From NCBI RefSeq assembly GCF_018446385.1, contig NC_055996.1:12821317-12885316 (forward strand): a stretch of 64,000 nucleotides of DNA, given 5' to 3'. This DNA is from Zingiber officinale. Its lineage: Eukaryota > Streptophyta > Magnoliopsida > Zingiberales > Zingiberaceae. Shown here piece after piece: positions 1-11,906 of this stretch. The position numbers were made by a program, and so were the translations under genes. The stretch's first letter is position 1, and each line of letters opens with the position of its first letter. The notes beneath the pieces were generated by a model, which was not told the origin of the DNA, did no database searches, and saw nothing but the letters and a program-made list of their open reading frames with translations.

Positions 1-749
1 TCCATGGATCGATCCGCGCTCTGCGATTGAGGGCCCCCAATCGATCCACCGATCGATTGACATCTCGATCGATCCACGGATCGATCCAAGCTATTCCTGG
101 AAAGCTCGGATCGATCCACTGATCGATCCAGCTCCTGGATCGATCCCCTGATCGATCCAGCACTTGGTTTTTGCCCAAAACCAAGTTCCAAGACTCCCAA
201 ACCAACATCCGGTCATTCTTGACCTGTTGGTACATCATGCCTAGCATCTGGTCACTCCTTTGACCTGCTAGGACTTCCCACCAAGTGTCTGGTCAATCCC
301 TTTGACCCACTTGGACTTTTCTAGTCGTGCCAAGTATCCGGTCACTCCCTTGACCTACTTGGACTTCCACCAGATGTCTGGTCAACCTTGACCCATCTGG
401 TTTTTCCCTTGCCTGGCTTCACTCACCAGGACTTTCACCTAGTTTTACTCACTAGGGTTTTCCATCTGCCTAGCTTCACTCACTAGGACTTTCCATCTGC
501 CTAGCTTCACTCACTAGGACTTCCACCTAGTTTCACTCACTAGGGTTTTCCATCTGCCTAGCTTCACTCACTAGGACTTTCCATCTGCCTAGCTTCACTC
601 ACTAGGACTTCCTAGTCAAGTATCCGGTCACTCCCTTGACCTACTTGACTCTTCTTCAATCAATATCTTATTGTCAAACATCTAAACTCAAACCAAGACT
701 CAGCTTGGTCAACCAGGTCAACCTTGACCTGAGGGATGTTGCACCAACA
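1..749 (-). repeat. Partial LTR of E1 (3' LTR)
   Basis: This is the same sequence as about 5540-6312. It starts in a field of GATCGATC-type palindromes (1-165), continues with repeated TTGACC/GGTCAA segments (200-400), then a 31-bp tandem array built on CCTAGCTTCACTCACTAGGA (about 409-610), and ends ...TTGCACCAACA. The first part of the LTR lies outside the window. Confidence 0.85.
409..610. repeat. 31-bp minisatellite inside the E1 LTR
   Basis: About seven copies of a unit containing CCTAGCTTCACTCACTAGGA, separated by short spacers such as CTTTCCATCTG. CCTAG...CTAGG makes each unit a small imperfect palindrome. The same array, with a different copy number, is present in the other LTR (about 5944-6175) and in both LTRs of E2 (about 46210-46405 and 51990-52190). 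Confidence 0.8.
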
Positions 750-3054
750 ATCTCCCCCTTTTTGATGTTTGACAATACCACAATAACACTTACAATACCA
801 CATGTAAGTTAAGCTAATCTCATAGCCTCATTCTTCATGCCACTAGGTAATGAACACATAAGTTAGACTCTTCATTCTCCCCCTAAGAGGGCAAACTCCC
901 TCTAGGTAATGAAAGCCTAACTTACTCCCATTCACAAGTCCTTTCATTCTCCCCCTATTGGCACACATCAAACCCCCTACTGATAAAACACATCAACCCA
1001 TCTTTGGGCACACATCAACCCATGCCCCAATTTTGGGTATACATCAACAAATCCATTTGTTGACAACTCTCCCCCTGAAGAGTTGCTCATCGTTGTTCAC
1101 AACATCACTCGTTGTGATCAACACGACAATGAAGGTCCCATACCCTTCATTTATCCTTAACTTCTCCCTCAATGTAGACAAATACCCAACCTTGAGCATT
1201 TTCTAACCACTTGAGTTTCCACTTGAAATAATGAGGATATCCACTCCCCATTTCAAGTTCAAAAGCTCGTCCATGAGCATTTTCTTTAAAGAAGGTTAAC
1301 CACCTTCCAAGGTTCATGAAAAATAATTTTTCATGTCTTTAAAGAGTCCCTCCCCCTAAAGACATGGTGGTAACTTCTGTCATTGCACCAACAATGACTT
1401 GGAATCCCTAAACCTTTAGGAAACCCAGATTTAGAAGTTTTGAGGTTCAAATGTTCAAAATTTGAAACAAACCTCAACCTAAACTTCAATGAAGTCTTCC
1501 TTAACCAATCCATCCTTGTTTTCCACACGAAAACACCCGTTTTATGTACACAAATATATTTTTAGGGGTTTGGAATGGTTACCTAGACTAAAATAGGTTT
1601 AGAGTGCTGAAATCAGACATTCCCAGCTAAAATCAGCGTCCTGGATCGATTGGAGTTGGGTTCCAATCGATTCAACCTATTTGAATCGATCCACTGATCG
1701 ATTCAGATGTGGGATCGATCGTCTGATCGATCCACGGATCGATTCAGGCACTCCAATCGATCCACGGATCGATTCAGGCACTCCAATCGATCCATGGATC
1801 GATCGGAGCCTCTGATAGTTGCTGAATTTTAAATTCAGCCAACTTCAGAAACCCCTAGAAAATTCTACAAAAATCCAAAAATCATGAAATTTCGTGTAGA
1901 CATTATTTAGGGCATACTTAATCATGGAAAACTAGTTTTCTATGAAAATACTTCATATTTTCAAAGATTGACACAAACTTGAAAACTTGCAAAAACTTTA
2001 GCGTTTTCTTCAAGTTTGTGTCTAACTATTCAATGGTGATTACTATCAAAAGATAGTCTTCACCAAGGTTTTCCAAAAATATTTTAAAAACATTTTCAAA
2101 ACCAATATCCCATCATGTTCCTTGGGCATAATGCACATGACTTGTACATTAGCTTTCCCAATGATGGGAAAACACATAACTATGTGTTTTGATGAACCTA
2201 AAACTCAAAAGAATGCACTAAATCAACATCTTGAGTTTTGTTCATCTTCCTAACATCTCACTTGTATCTAATGTACACTAAAACACGTACAAGTCACCTT
2301 ATAGTCCTTGTGAGATGTGAGATTTTGGTTTTGCCCTAATCTAGGAATCATGCATATCTATCTAGGCATTCTAGAGATATTAGACATCCACCTAGGATGT
2401 CACTTGTCAATAATTGTTGTTAAATGTCATTTGTCCTTAATTACAAGGAAATAACCTAATGCATGATAATGTTATGGCATACATCAAAATAAAATAACTT
2501 TCAAAAGAAAGATTCCTATAACTACATGATGTAAGAATGTCATGACCTATGATGGGCAAACAATCATGGCAAGATTTAGCCTAAATAAAATATACCTAGA
2601 TTAACTATCTAAGTATCCTTAAAACCTTAGCTAAACTTACAACTTAAACCTAGATTGCCCTAAAGTGCTTAAAGAAAATGCCAAAGCCTAAATTGGCATT
2701 TCTAATTCCCTTGATTAATGTATGCCAATTGAAAGTAAGCATATCCTCAAATGTTGGCATATGTCATTTTTCAACAAGAGTAGCACTTTTAAATTAAGGC
2801 CCGGATTGCCTTAAATTTCCTAAGAACATACCAAAATCCCAACTTGGTATTTCTCTAGGTTTTCCCAATTTATGCCTTTTTAAGATAAAATCAATTTTCC
2901 ACCATTAGGCACATTTTACTCTTTCAAGGAGTAAATAATAATTCCATTTCATTTTCAAAGGTTAACAAAAACCTTGAAAATGCTCCTTGAGTGTCAATTT
3001 CCTCAAAGTTGGGTTAACTACCCTTCTAATCGGAGTTGACACTCTCTAACCCAT
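750..3054. other. Non-coding internal region of E1
   Basis: AT-rich sequence with no supportable gene. It begins with the polypurine tract (minus strand) and carries at 1640-1806 a cluster of paired ATCGAT-containing palindromes like those in the LTRs. The corresponding region of E2 (46573-48900) aligns along most of its length, so the sequence is a family feature and not random flank. Confidence 0.7.
1640..1806. repeat. ATCGAT palindrome cluster
   Basis: Repeated half-sites of the form AATCGATC / GATCGATT separated by a few bases, for example GGATCGATCGTCTGATCGATCC. Each pair can fold back. The cluster recurs at 47409-47584 in E2 and, in denser form, inside all four E1/E2 LTRs. Confidence 0.8.
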
Positions 3055-4904
3055 TTATGGGGTAGAGAAAATGCTCCTAGGAACCCAACACCTATTGGTG
3101 CTCCTTGGATGCTCTAGGTATTCACTAGGGATAACTTCCCTAGATACCTTCCTAGTGACCTTGTTTGGCTTCTTGGAGGCCTTGGTCACACTTTCTAGGT
3201 CAACTCTAGGGATAGCCTCCCTTGTGACCTTGTTTGTGACTTTCTTAGACTTCTTAGAAGCCTTAGTCACATTTATTGCAAAAATACTCTTAGGGATGAC
3301 TTCCCTAGTATTTTTGGCTTGACCACTAGACCTAGGGTTTGTTCCATAACTATATGGAACTCTATGGTAAGAGGGCACATCCTTCTTAGCCTTTGGTTTG
3401 TATCCCAAACCTCTATGGCCATTTGATGGCTTTTGTACCCCTAAACCTAGGTTATGCTCATTTTGCCCTAATAGGATATTTTCCATCCTTTTTAGGGTCT
3501 TTTCCATTTTATCAAGTCTTGACCTCAAGACTTGATTTTCCATCACTAAGTCCTTAGTTTTTGGTTTTCCATTAAGTTCATGAGCATTTTTGTTTCTAGG
3601 CTTGTAGCTACAATCCTTAGAGTTCTTGCCTAGACTTTTACCTACATTCCTAGCCTTAGGTGTAGTAGTTTTGGCATGTAGGGCCACATGCTTTTCCTTA
3701 AAGCCCTCATGCTTCCTATTCTTATGGTAAATCGCATTAAAATGATAAAAATTAGAACTATCATGCTTTTTACCATAATGTAAAGGAGTAGGCTCAATAA
3801 ATGTTACCTTCTTCTTTACCTTGGAGGCTCCCCCTTGACTAATGCCTCCTCCTTGAGCCTTGACCATCTTCTTCCCCTTAGGGCATTGACTCCGATAATG
3901 CCCCTTTTGATTGCAAGAGAAACACACAATGTGCTCCTTGCTCTTCTTTGTTCCGGGGATGGTCTCCTTGGGCTTCACCTTACCTTTTTGTGCCACTTGG
4001 CCCTTCTTCTTGGCCAATTTAGGACACTTGCTCTTGTAGTGCCCATGTTCCCTACACTCAAAACATATAATATGATTTTTATTATTAATTGAAATATTTA
4101 TACCTTTGCTTGTAGGGGTGGCATCTTTTCCTTTGGATCCGGAGGTAGAAGCTTCCTCTTGATCGGACCTTGATTCTCCTCCATTTGATTTTTCTTGACT
4201 TGTGGAGATAGAATCTTCTTCCTCCTTTTCGTCTCTTGACCCGGATGTAGAAGCTTCTCCTTCTTCTTGATCCGGCGTCACCAAGGATTGCTCCCCCTCA
4301 ATCCTAGAGGTGGAGACTTCATCATCTTGAACATGAAACAAGGAGTATGCTCCCTCCTTGTTCCCTTCGTTGCATTCCCTTGAGGATGAAGCTTCTTGGA
4401 TTTCCTCTTCTTCGGAGGTTGAGCATCTCTCAACCTCGGAGTCCTTCTCTTGGTCTTGCTCCAAAGAGTCACCCTCTCTGGATTCTTCATGATCTTGTAC
4501 AGTGGAAGGGATCTCTTCATGAAGCTTGCCAATTTGCTCCATAGCTCCTTTGCATCTTCAAACTCTCCAATTTTACAAAGGATGGTGCTTGGCAATAAAT
4601 TGACCAAAAGCTTGGTCACTTTGTCATTGGCCTCGCACCTATGGACTTGCTCCGGGCTCCATTTGCTTTTCTTTAGAACTTTGCCCTTTGAATTTCTTGG
4701 AGCCTTGAAGCCTTCCATTAGAGCAAACCATTGCTCTATCTCCATCATAAGAAAATTTTCGATTCTTGATTTCCAAGAATCGAAACTTGTAGAAGTGTAT
4801 GGTGGAGCCACCCTTGTGTCAAATCCAAGCCCATCTTGGAATTGCATCTTGAAGTTGAGCTTGATAAAGTCTTGAACTTGAAGAATTTGCTCCAACTTCT
4901 TCAC
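3055..4904 (-). pseudogene. E1 gag-like protein with two CCHC zinc knuckles
   Basis: The N-terminal part (about 4904-4500) resembles the plant Copia-type gag domain, with the stretches FDSWKSRIENFLM and LFVNLLP-like LLVNLLPS. A long acidic, Ser/Glu-rich linker follows (about 4540-4100), then two CX2CX4HX4C knuckles (CFECREHGHYKSKC and CFSCNQKGHYRSQC), then a basic tail rich in TKASKK repeats. The role would be nucleocapsid assembly and RNA packaging. The reading frame is interrupted and the copy is treated as a fossil. No polymerase gene follows, so particles would depend on another element's enzymes. Confidence 0.8.
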
Positions 4905-4960
4905 CCTCTAGCTTTTCTTGATATGCTTGACCCTTCCGATGATCGGTGAAGAGCGGCCTT

Positions 4961-4974
4961 GCTCTTATACCACT
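4961..4974 (-). other. Primer-binding site of E1
   Basis: On the minus strand this closely resembles the initiator-Met tRNA complement used by many plant Copia elements. It lies directly beside the right LTR, which makes that LTR the 5' one. Confidence 0.75.
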
Positions 4975-6312
4975 TGTTAGGACCAAAAGTAGCTAGAGGG
5001 GGTGAATAGCTCGTCATGTTTTGCTTGGCGTTGCTTGTTTCTTCTAAGATGTGCAGCGAAAATACAAAGAAACAAATCACACAACGCTAACAAGGTTGGT
5101 TTACTTGCATCCACCTCACAAGAGGTGACTAGTCCAAGGATCCACACCATGCACGCACCTCCACTATGAAAACACCCTTTTCGGTAACTACCGAGGCGGA
5201 GAAGCCCTACAAGACTCTCAAGACAAGAAGAAAGGAAAGGAAACAAAATACAAGCGCAAAGCTTACAATGAGTACAGAAACCCTAACCCTAGCTTCTTCT
5301 TGCCTTTGATCCGCCTCTTGACTTGAAAGCTTCCAAGATCCTTCAAGAACTGGCGATCTGATCTTTGAGAGCGTGGAGGAGTTGGCAGAGATCCGGAGTG
5401 AATCGTGAAGGATGCCAAGGAATCGTGGCGCGGCCTTTATCGACGCCAACGGTCGAACCCGATCGATTCAAATGTTCCCAATCGATCGGGAGGCTTTGGA
5501 TCGATTCACGGATCGATCCGGAGCGCCTCTGTCTGGAAACCTCGATCGATCCATGGATCGATCCGCGCTCGCGAAGCAGCCACGTCCCAATCGATCCACC
5601 GATCGATTGACATCCGGATCGATCCACGGATCGATCCAAGCTTTCCAGAAAACTCGGATCGATCCACCGATCGATCTAGCTCTGAATCGATCCTCGATCG
5701 ATCCAGACTTGGTTTTGCCCAAAACCAAGTTCCAAGACTCCCAAACCAACATCCGGTCATTCTTGACCTGGTACATCATGCCTAGCATCCGTCACCCTTG
5801 ACCTGCTAGGACTTCCTACCAAGTGTCCGTCAATCCTTTGACCCACTTGGACTTTTCTAGTCGTGCCAAGTATCCGGTCACCCCTTGACCTACTTGACTT
5901 CCACCGCATGTCGTCAACCTCGACCCATCTGGTTTTTCCCTTGTCTGGCTTCACTCACCAGGACTTTCACCTAGTTTTACTCACTAGGGTTTTCCATCTG
6001 CCTAGCTTCACTCACTAGGACTTTCCATCTGCCTAGCTTCACTCACTAGGACTTCCACCTAGTTTCACTCACTAGGGTTTTCCATCTGCCTAGCTTCACT
6101 CACTAGGACTTTCCATCTGCCTAGCTTCACTCACTAGGACTTTCCATCTGCCTAGCTTCACTCACTAGGACTTCCTAGTCAAGTATCCGGTCACTCCCTT
6201 GACCTACTTGACTCTTCTTCAATCAATATCTTATTGTCAAACATCTAAACTCAAACCAAGACTCAGCTTGGTCAACCAGGTCAACCTTGACCTGAGGGAT
6301 GTTGCACCAACA
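4975..6312 (-). repeat. Right (5') LTR of E1
   Basis: Bounded by TGTTAGGACC and CACCAACA. Contents, from left to right on the plus strand: conserved edge with GAGGGGGTGAATAG; a block with GATCGATC palindromes (5455-5705); TTGACC-rich repeats; the 31-bp array (5944-6175). It is shorter than the E2 LTRs (about 1340 against 1530 bp). Confidence 0.85.
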
Positions 6313-6898
6313 GCATACACTGATCAGAACTTCAAGTAGACAGCTAAATAGTCACTTAGGGTAAAATCGAGATTAACTTATAATCTCAAGGGTCTCACAC
6401 AGTAGAGAAGCAGGGATCCATTCTCCTACTACCCTTCTTGTCGCCATAGCACATGTGGTATGAATCACATGCTACGATGTTATTCTCTTTACCAAAAAGA
6501 GCGAATGTTTTTCCCAAATTTAACATCGTATAGATTTCGATCTAGACATTCCCAATGTCTAATCCTGAATTCAACATATGAATTCTAATTTGGCTTCAAG
6601 CAGATTCAGTAAGTGGTGGGTGCATTTACTCCAATCATTACACAAATGATCTCATCTTGACACAAATATCAATGCGACCTTAACTTATGAGTATGTCTCT
6701 ATTCACAGCTACAAAAGATGTCCCATAAGCAACGGTCTTATCTCCATTCGTACTTAACAAATAGAGATGATTGTCCATGTGAGTGGACCAATCCCAATCT
6801 GCCAACATGCTTATCGAGACTTTTATTCGAATGTAACCAAGACATATACACTGAATAGAACATGAAAATTTTCATTTATCAAAATATCTTTACAATTG
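6313..6898 (-). other. 3' untranslated internal region of E3
   Basis: Non-coding tail between the RNase H end and the E1 insertion. No gene is visible. On the minus strand it leads toward a 3' LTR that must lie beyond E1, outside the window. Confidence 0.6.
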
Positions 6899-9800
6899 TT
6901 ACATTCTTCGAAGTCCCAAAGACTTCACATGTCCATGAAATGACTCTTTAATCAATGACTTAGTAAAAGGATCAGCAATCATATTCCGTGTAGGGATGTA
7001 TTCAAGAATAATCTTTTTCTTGTCAACAATATCCCTTACAAAATTATACTTAATTTTTATATGCTTGCCTTTGCTGTGGTATTTGGGATTCTTGGAAAAA
7101 ACTATCGCAGTTTGACTGTCACAGTACACAGTAACAGGACTCCCATTATCCTCAGCAATCTTCAGATGCTTCAGGAACCTTCTTAGCCAGACAGCCTCTT
7201 GCACAGCCGCTGCACAAGCCACATACTCGGCTTCCATTGTCGACAAGGCTACACAAGCCTGCTTCTTGCTGTTTCATGAGATGGCGCCATCATTCAGCAA
7301 GAAGACATAGCCAGATGTGAATTTTCTATCATCAAGGTCCCCAGCTCAATCTGCATCTGAGTAGCCACTTAGGCTCATATCTGATCCTTGGAAACAGAGG
7401 TAATAATCAGCTGTTCCTTTAAGATATCTGAATATCCTCTTCACCGCTTTCTAGTGTCTCGATCCTGGGTTTGATTGGAAACGACTAACTAAGCCAACAA
7501 CATAGCTTATATCGGGACGGGTACACAACATAGTGTACATCAAACTACCAATGACACTGGCATATGATTTTTTCTTCATTTCGGCTATTTCCTCAGGAGT
7601 CTTGGGATACATACTTTTGCTCAAGACAGTACCTTTTGCTATAGGCATCTGTTCAATGTTGCAATATGACATATTGAAGTGTTGCAGCATCTTAGTGATA
7701 TAAGCTTCTTGAGACAAACCCAAAAGCCTCTTTGATCGGTCTCTAACGATCTTCACTCCTAAGATGTACTTTGCTTCTCCCATATTTATTATGTCAAATT
7801 GTGATGAAAGCCAACTTTTGACTTCTATCACACACTTTATGTCACTTCCAGCTATTAGCATATCATCAACATATAATGATAAAATGACAAGCTTTCCTTT
7901 TTCCTTTCTTAGGTAAACACAATGATCCTCATTGATCATTTCGAAACCATAAGATAATATTACTTCATTAAATCTTATGTTCCATTGTCTTGACCTTTGC
8001 TTTAGCCCATATATAGACTTCCGAAGTCTACATACTCTTTTCTCTTGGCCTTCAGCAACATAACCTTCTGGTTGTACCATATAGATTTCTTCATCAAGAT
8101 TACCATTAAGGAAAGCCGTTTTTACATCCATCTGATGTAATTCCATGTCATAGTGTGCTACTATAGCTAGGATGACACGTATTGACACAAACTTTACAAC
8201 TGGGGAGAATGTCTCTTCAAAGTCAATACCCTCCATTTGGGTATATCCTTTTGCAACTAATCAAGCTTTGTATCGATTAATCGATCCATCTGCTTTCCTC
8301 TTTACTTTGAGAATCCACTTATTCCCAATAGCCCTTCGGCCCGGAGGAAGATCGACTAAATCCCAAACTTGATTTTTTCTCATTGACTCCATTTCTTCAT
8401 CCATTGTAACTTTCCATTCTTTTCTAACTGAGCTGCTCAAAGCTTCCTCAACTGTTCGAGGTTCCTCATCGTCAACTGGGAGAACCATTAATACCTCATT
8501 CTCAATATCAAACCTTCTTCGAGGAATAATCTGACGACTACTTCTTCGAAGGTTAGACTGTTGAGAAACTGACTCATTCAGTGGCAAATTACTCCCACTC
8601 GGTTGACTAGATTCAGGCATCTCCTGATTCGTTAATAAAGGAACATTATCCTCCTCCTCTATCTCATATAGAGGAATTGTCTTATCAACTTCACCTTGTG
8701 TTGGAAACTCAGTTTCTAGAAAAGTAGCATCTCTTGACTCTATTTCAGAGATGGTTTCATCTTGTCGTTCACCAATAAAAACATAACCCTTAGAAGTCTT
8801 AGAGTACCTTATAAAGATACACTTCTTACCTCTGGGTCCTAATTTTTCATATTCGTGAGTCTTATCATGAACGTAGGCAGCTGACCCCGGGTCTCAAATC
8901 TGATTTTCTGCCTGTCCAACGTTCATGTGGGGTAGATGGAACTGACTTTGAATGCACTTTGTTAAGTATATAGGCCGCAACTAATAATGCATCTCCCCAA
9001 TAGGAGATTGGCAAATTAGCCTGCGCCATCATAGACCTAACCATTTCAAGAAGAGTCCTATTTCTTCTTTCAGCAACCCCATTTTGCTGTGGAGTTCCAG
9101 TGACGCTCAGTTGCCTAATAATCCCTTTCTCATTACACATTGTCTTGAACTGATCAGACAAATATTCTCCTCCATGGTCAGTGCGCAAGGTTTTAACCTT
9201 ACGTTCCAATTGATTCTCAACTTCGTTCAAGTAACGAATAAAGCAATCCAATGCTTCAGATTTGTGAGAAATCAAATACACATGACCAAAACGTGTGAAC
9301 TCATCGATAAATGTATTGAAATAAGAACTCCCATTTGTAGCCTTCATATTCATCAGACCACAAATATCCGAATGAATTAATTGCAATGATGATTCAGCCC
9401 TAATAGCCTTACCAAACGGTTTCCTAGTCGTCTTTCCAGCAAGACAATGCTCACATACAGACAAGTTAATCTTAGCATGAGTGCCTAATAGGTCCTCCTT
9501 AGCTAATCTATTCATTCGTTCTTGTCCTATATGTCCCAATCTAGCATGCTAAATTTTATCATTAACATCAGCATTACTAGTAAGAGCAATGTTTGAAAAA
9601 CAACTATTATTATTTGGTTCTACATCAAGAACCATAAAATCATTTGTTACATAACCATATCCAATTAACACAGAGTTAATTCGAAGTTCCACACAACGAC
9701 TATAAAAATTTACATTGTAACCTAAATCAAGAAGACAAATAACGGAAACCAGATTCCGTCGAATCTCAGGAGTGTACAGGACATCATGTAGAAACAAGGT

Positions 9801-10055
9801 GCCTCCACCACGTAGGTTGAGCTTGCAAGTGCCAATTCCTTTGACTTCAATTCTTGCATTATTTCCTACATATATCCATTTGTTGCCAGCTGGTATCTGA
9901 CGGTACTCTACATATGTAGCTCGATCACGAGCTACGTGGTTCGTTGCTCCTGAATCTACAATCCACAAAGGATACGAATCAGCTAACAACACTGTACTTG
10001 CAACATATTGCTCGTGGAAAGAAGATATCCTGAGCAAAATGGCCCTTCTTGCCAC
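6899..10055 (-). pseudogene. E3 pol: protease, integrase, reverse transcriptase, RNase H
   Basis: Read leftward. Protease: WIVDSGATNHVA near 9960. GAG-pre-integrase and integrase: CEHCLAGKTTRKPF, then HSDICG, TDHGGEY and TPQQNGVAERRN (9540-8865). Linker, then reverse transcriptase with FEETFSPVVK, TAFLNG, IYGLKQ and the catalytic YVDDM (about 8236-7450). RNase H with STMEAEYVA, CDSQTA and the C-terminal ADPFTKSL (7246-6899). These are standard Copia motifs, and they would copy RNA to DNA and integrate it. The region is spread over several reading frames and is treated as a fossil. Confidence 0.9.
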
Positions 10056-10842
10056 AGTTGAAGCAAGTCAACCTGCTCTTAGGTTTTTGTCCATATTTCT
10101 TTCCTTTCTTCTTGATTTGGTTTTTCGCAGCAACAGCATTAGCCTCCTTTCCTTTCCCCTTTCCTTTCTTGAACCACTTGTTCTTATTCTTGGAACCAGA
10201 ACCTTCAGCTACAAAAGCTTGACCCGAAATCCTTGCGGATTCAATCCTCTCCGCCTCAAGTTCCACATGGCGTGAGACATCAGTGAAAGTCTTGATACTC
10301 TCACTATGGGCCAGGTTCTATTTCATCGTTTCCCAAGAATCAGGAAGGGAACGGATAACTGCCTGAACCTGTTGTTCATCGGTCAACGTATAACCAGCAG
10401 TCTTAAGCTCCCGAATCATGTTACCCATCTCCCTGAGATGTTGGGCCATGGTAACATTCGAGCGTTTTTTACAGCTATCAAACTTGATAGTTAGTTGACG
10501 GAGCTTACTCAGACTAACTCCACTGTACTTCTCTCTAAGGGCTACCCAGACAGCATGAGCCGATGGTAATGGCTCATACTCAAATACCAGGTCATCCACC
10601 ATTGAACTAATCAATATACCCTTAGCAATAGAGTCCTTCCTTTTCCATGCATTATAGGCATCAAGGTCATGTCTGTGCTGTGCTGTAGAACCATCAACTG
10701 ATTCTTCCATGATTTGATTTACAGCCTCTAGAACTTCTTGTTCCTCAAGAACATATTGTATCTTGAGGTGCCAGATTTTGTAGTTATCCCCATATAATTT
10801 CTCACCCTTATTGAGTTCAGCTATGATGTTTTTAGTTGCCAT
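9979..10842 (-). pseudogene. E3 gag with CCHC zinc knuckle
   Basis: The start at 10842 gives MATKNIIAELNKGEKLYGDN and the UBN2-type gag fold (NYKIWHLKIQYVLEEQEVLE ... AVWVALREKYSG ... LREMGNMIRELKTAG ... VIRSLPDSWE). Downstream lies a basic stretch and one knuckle, CFNCGKKGHFAQD. The capsid and nucleocapsid roles follow from family knowledge. The gene is broken and precedes pol on the same strand. Confidence 0.85.
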
Positions 10843-11225
10843 GATCTACATAAATAAACAAATTATTTATTATTTCAGTGTAATTCTTATATGTGCAATT
10901 AATCATTGACTCAGTGTAAATTAGAATTAGTTTACAAAATCAAGTGATAATATTGTTTCCACTCATCATTTGTATGTTCTAATCTAATCAACATTGATCA
11001 ATTTTATTGCACACATCCCATCTAATGAACAAATCATTTAATATGAACGAATCATATTTATATGAACTAATCATATCATGAAATGAACTAATCATTTCCA
11101 AGTTAGTTAACATATAACATAACTTTTATTATATAATTCTGTTCGTACAAAACAATAGAAATTATTACATGACTCAAAACTAAATGAGCTAACACTGTTC
11201 ATACATAACGACAATAAACAGAACA
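10843..11225. other. Spacer between extra ORF and gag in E3
   Basis: AT-rich, containing short repeats of the type ATGAACTAATCAT. No gene is seen. Confidence 0.5.
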
Positions 11226-11906
11226 CTAATAGACTAGATAAGCTAGCACTACTCCCACTAGGATAAATGCTAGAGCAGTGGATAATTGCATCCCGTTCAT
11301 CCCGGATTCTATGATGGGTGGATTAGCCTCAGATGTATCCATCAGATCCATTTCTGGATCTTCTACACATTCTTGAGGATCCTCCTCTGATTCTTCTAGA
11401 TCCATCTCTAGATCCTCCTCGGGATCCATCTCTGGATCCTCCTTTGAATCTTCAGGATCCATTTCTGGATCCTCTTCAAATTCTTCGAGGTTCATTTCTG
11501 GATCATCTTCAGATTCTTCAGGATTTGGATCCTCCTCTAAATCTTCAGAATCCATTTCTGGATCCTCCTCAAATTCTTCGAGGCCCATATTTTCAGGATC
11601 TGGATTCTCTTCAGATTCATCAGGACCCCATTCCAAATGAAGTAACTGTCTGCACATCTCTGAGTATGAGATGTGCCCTTCAGACTCATCCCAAAGTTGG
11701 AATGCTATCTGCCTTAGATGTTCCGATAATGAATAAACCAGATACCATCTTCTTTCTGTTTCCTGAACTGGATACCCTTCTTGCTCGAGATTCCTGAACA
11801 ACCAATCGAGCCGACCAATAAGTCTACCGACTCCGTGATCCGGGTCATATTCCAGCTTCTTGATCTCCTCCCATAGCTCATGTTGTCGTTCATAGCGACC
11901 AGTCAT
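11226..11906 (-). CDS. Accessory ORF of E3: acidic repeat protein with C-terminal membrane anchor
   Basis: An uninterrupted 226-codon frame with an ATG at 11906, lying between the 5' LTR/PBS and gag of a Copia element. Residues 1-100 form a compact, charged and aromatic domain (LWEEIKKLEYDPDHGVGRL, RRWYLVYSLSEHLRQIAFQL). Residues about 100-195 are strongly acidic imperfect repeats around EEDPEMDLEE. The last 20 residues are hydrophobic (LSTALAFILVGVVLAYLVY), like a tail anchor. I do not recognise the family. Sense-strand additional ORFs upstream of gag are known in some plant LTR elements, but this combination of acidic repeat and tail anchor is unfamiliar. It could instead come from a second element trapped in the leader. 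It stays open while the neighbouring gag and pol are broken. Function unknown. Confidence 0.6.
   Translation of the reverse strand: MTGRYERQHELWEEIKKLEYDPDHGVGRLIGRLDWLFRNLEQEGYPVQETERRWYLVYSLSEHLRQIAFQLWDESEGHISYSEMCRQLLHLEWGPDESEENPDPENMGLEEFEEDPEMDSEDLEEDPNPEESEDDPEMNLEEFEEDPEMDPEDSKEDPEMDPEEDLEMDLEESEEDPQECVEDPEMDLMDTSEANPPIIESGMNGMQLSTALAFILVGVVLAYLVY

Larger units (their letters stand above)
1..6312 (-). mobile_element. Gag-only LTR retrotransposon E1 (left end outside window)
   Basis: Two LTR copies flank an internal region. The left one runs off the window (1-749) and the right one is 4975-6312. Both end in GATGTTGCACCAACA and the right one begins TGTTAGGACC. Read on the minus strand, a primer-binding site resembling initiator-Met tRNA complement lies beside the right LTR, and a purine run (AAAAAGGGGGAGAT) lies beside the left LTR at 750-765. 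The element therefore points leftward. The internal part encodes only a gag-like protein; nothing resembling protease, integrase or reverse transcriptase was seen in 750-3054. It is a non-autonomous fossil with about one or two breaks in gag. The right end abuts the 3' tail of Copia element E3, so E1 probably inserted into E3. Its close relative E2 lies at 45030-52344. Confidence 0.85.

Noticed and set aside
5343-5801. Overlapping open frames on both strands rich in D-R-S-I
   Set aside because: They are by-products of the ATCGAT palindromes, which read open in several frames at once. The same happens at 45450-45970 and 51220-51720.
11226-11906. Envelope-like protein
   Set aside because: It has only one C-terminal hydrophobic segment, no signal peptide and no cysteine-rich surface domain, and it lies upstream of gag instead of after pol.
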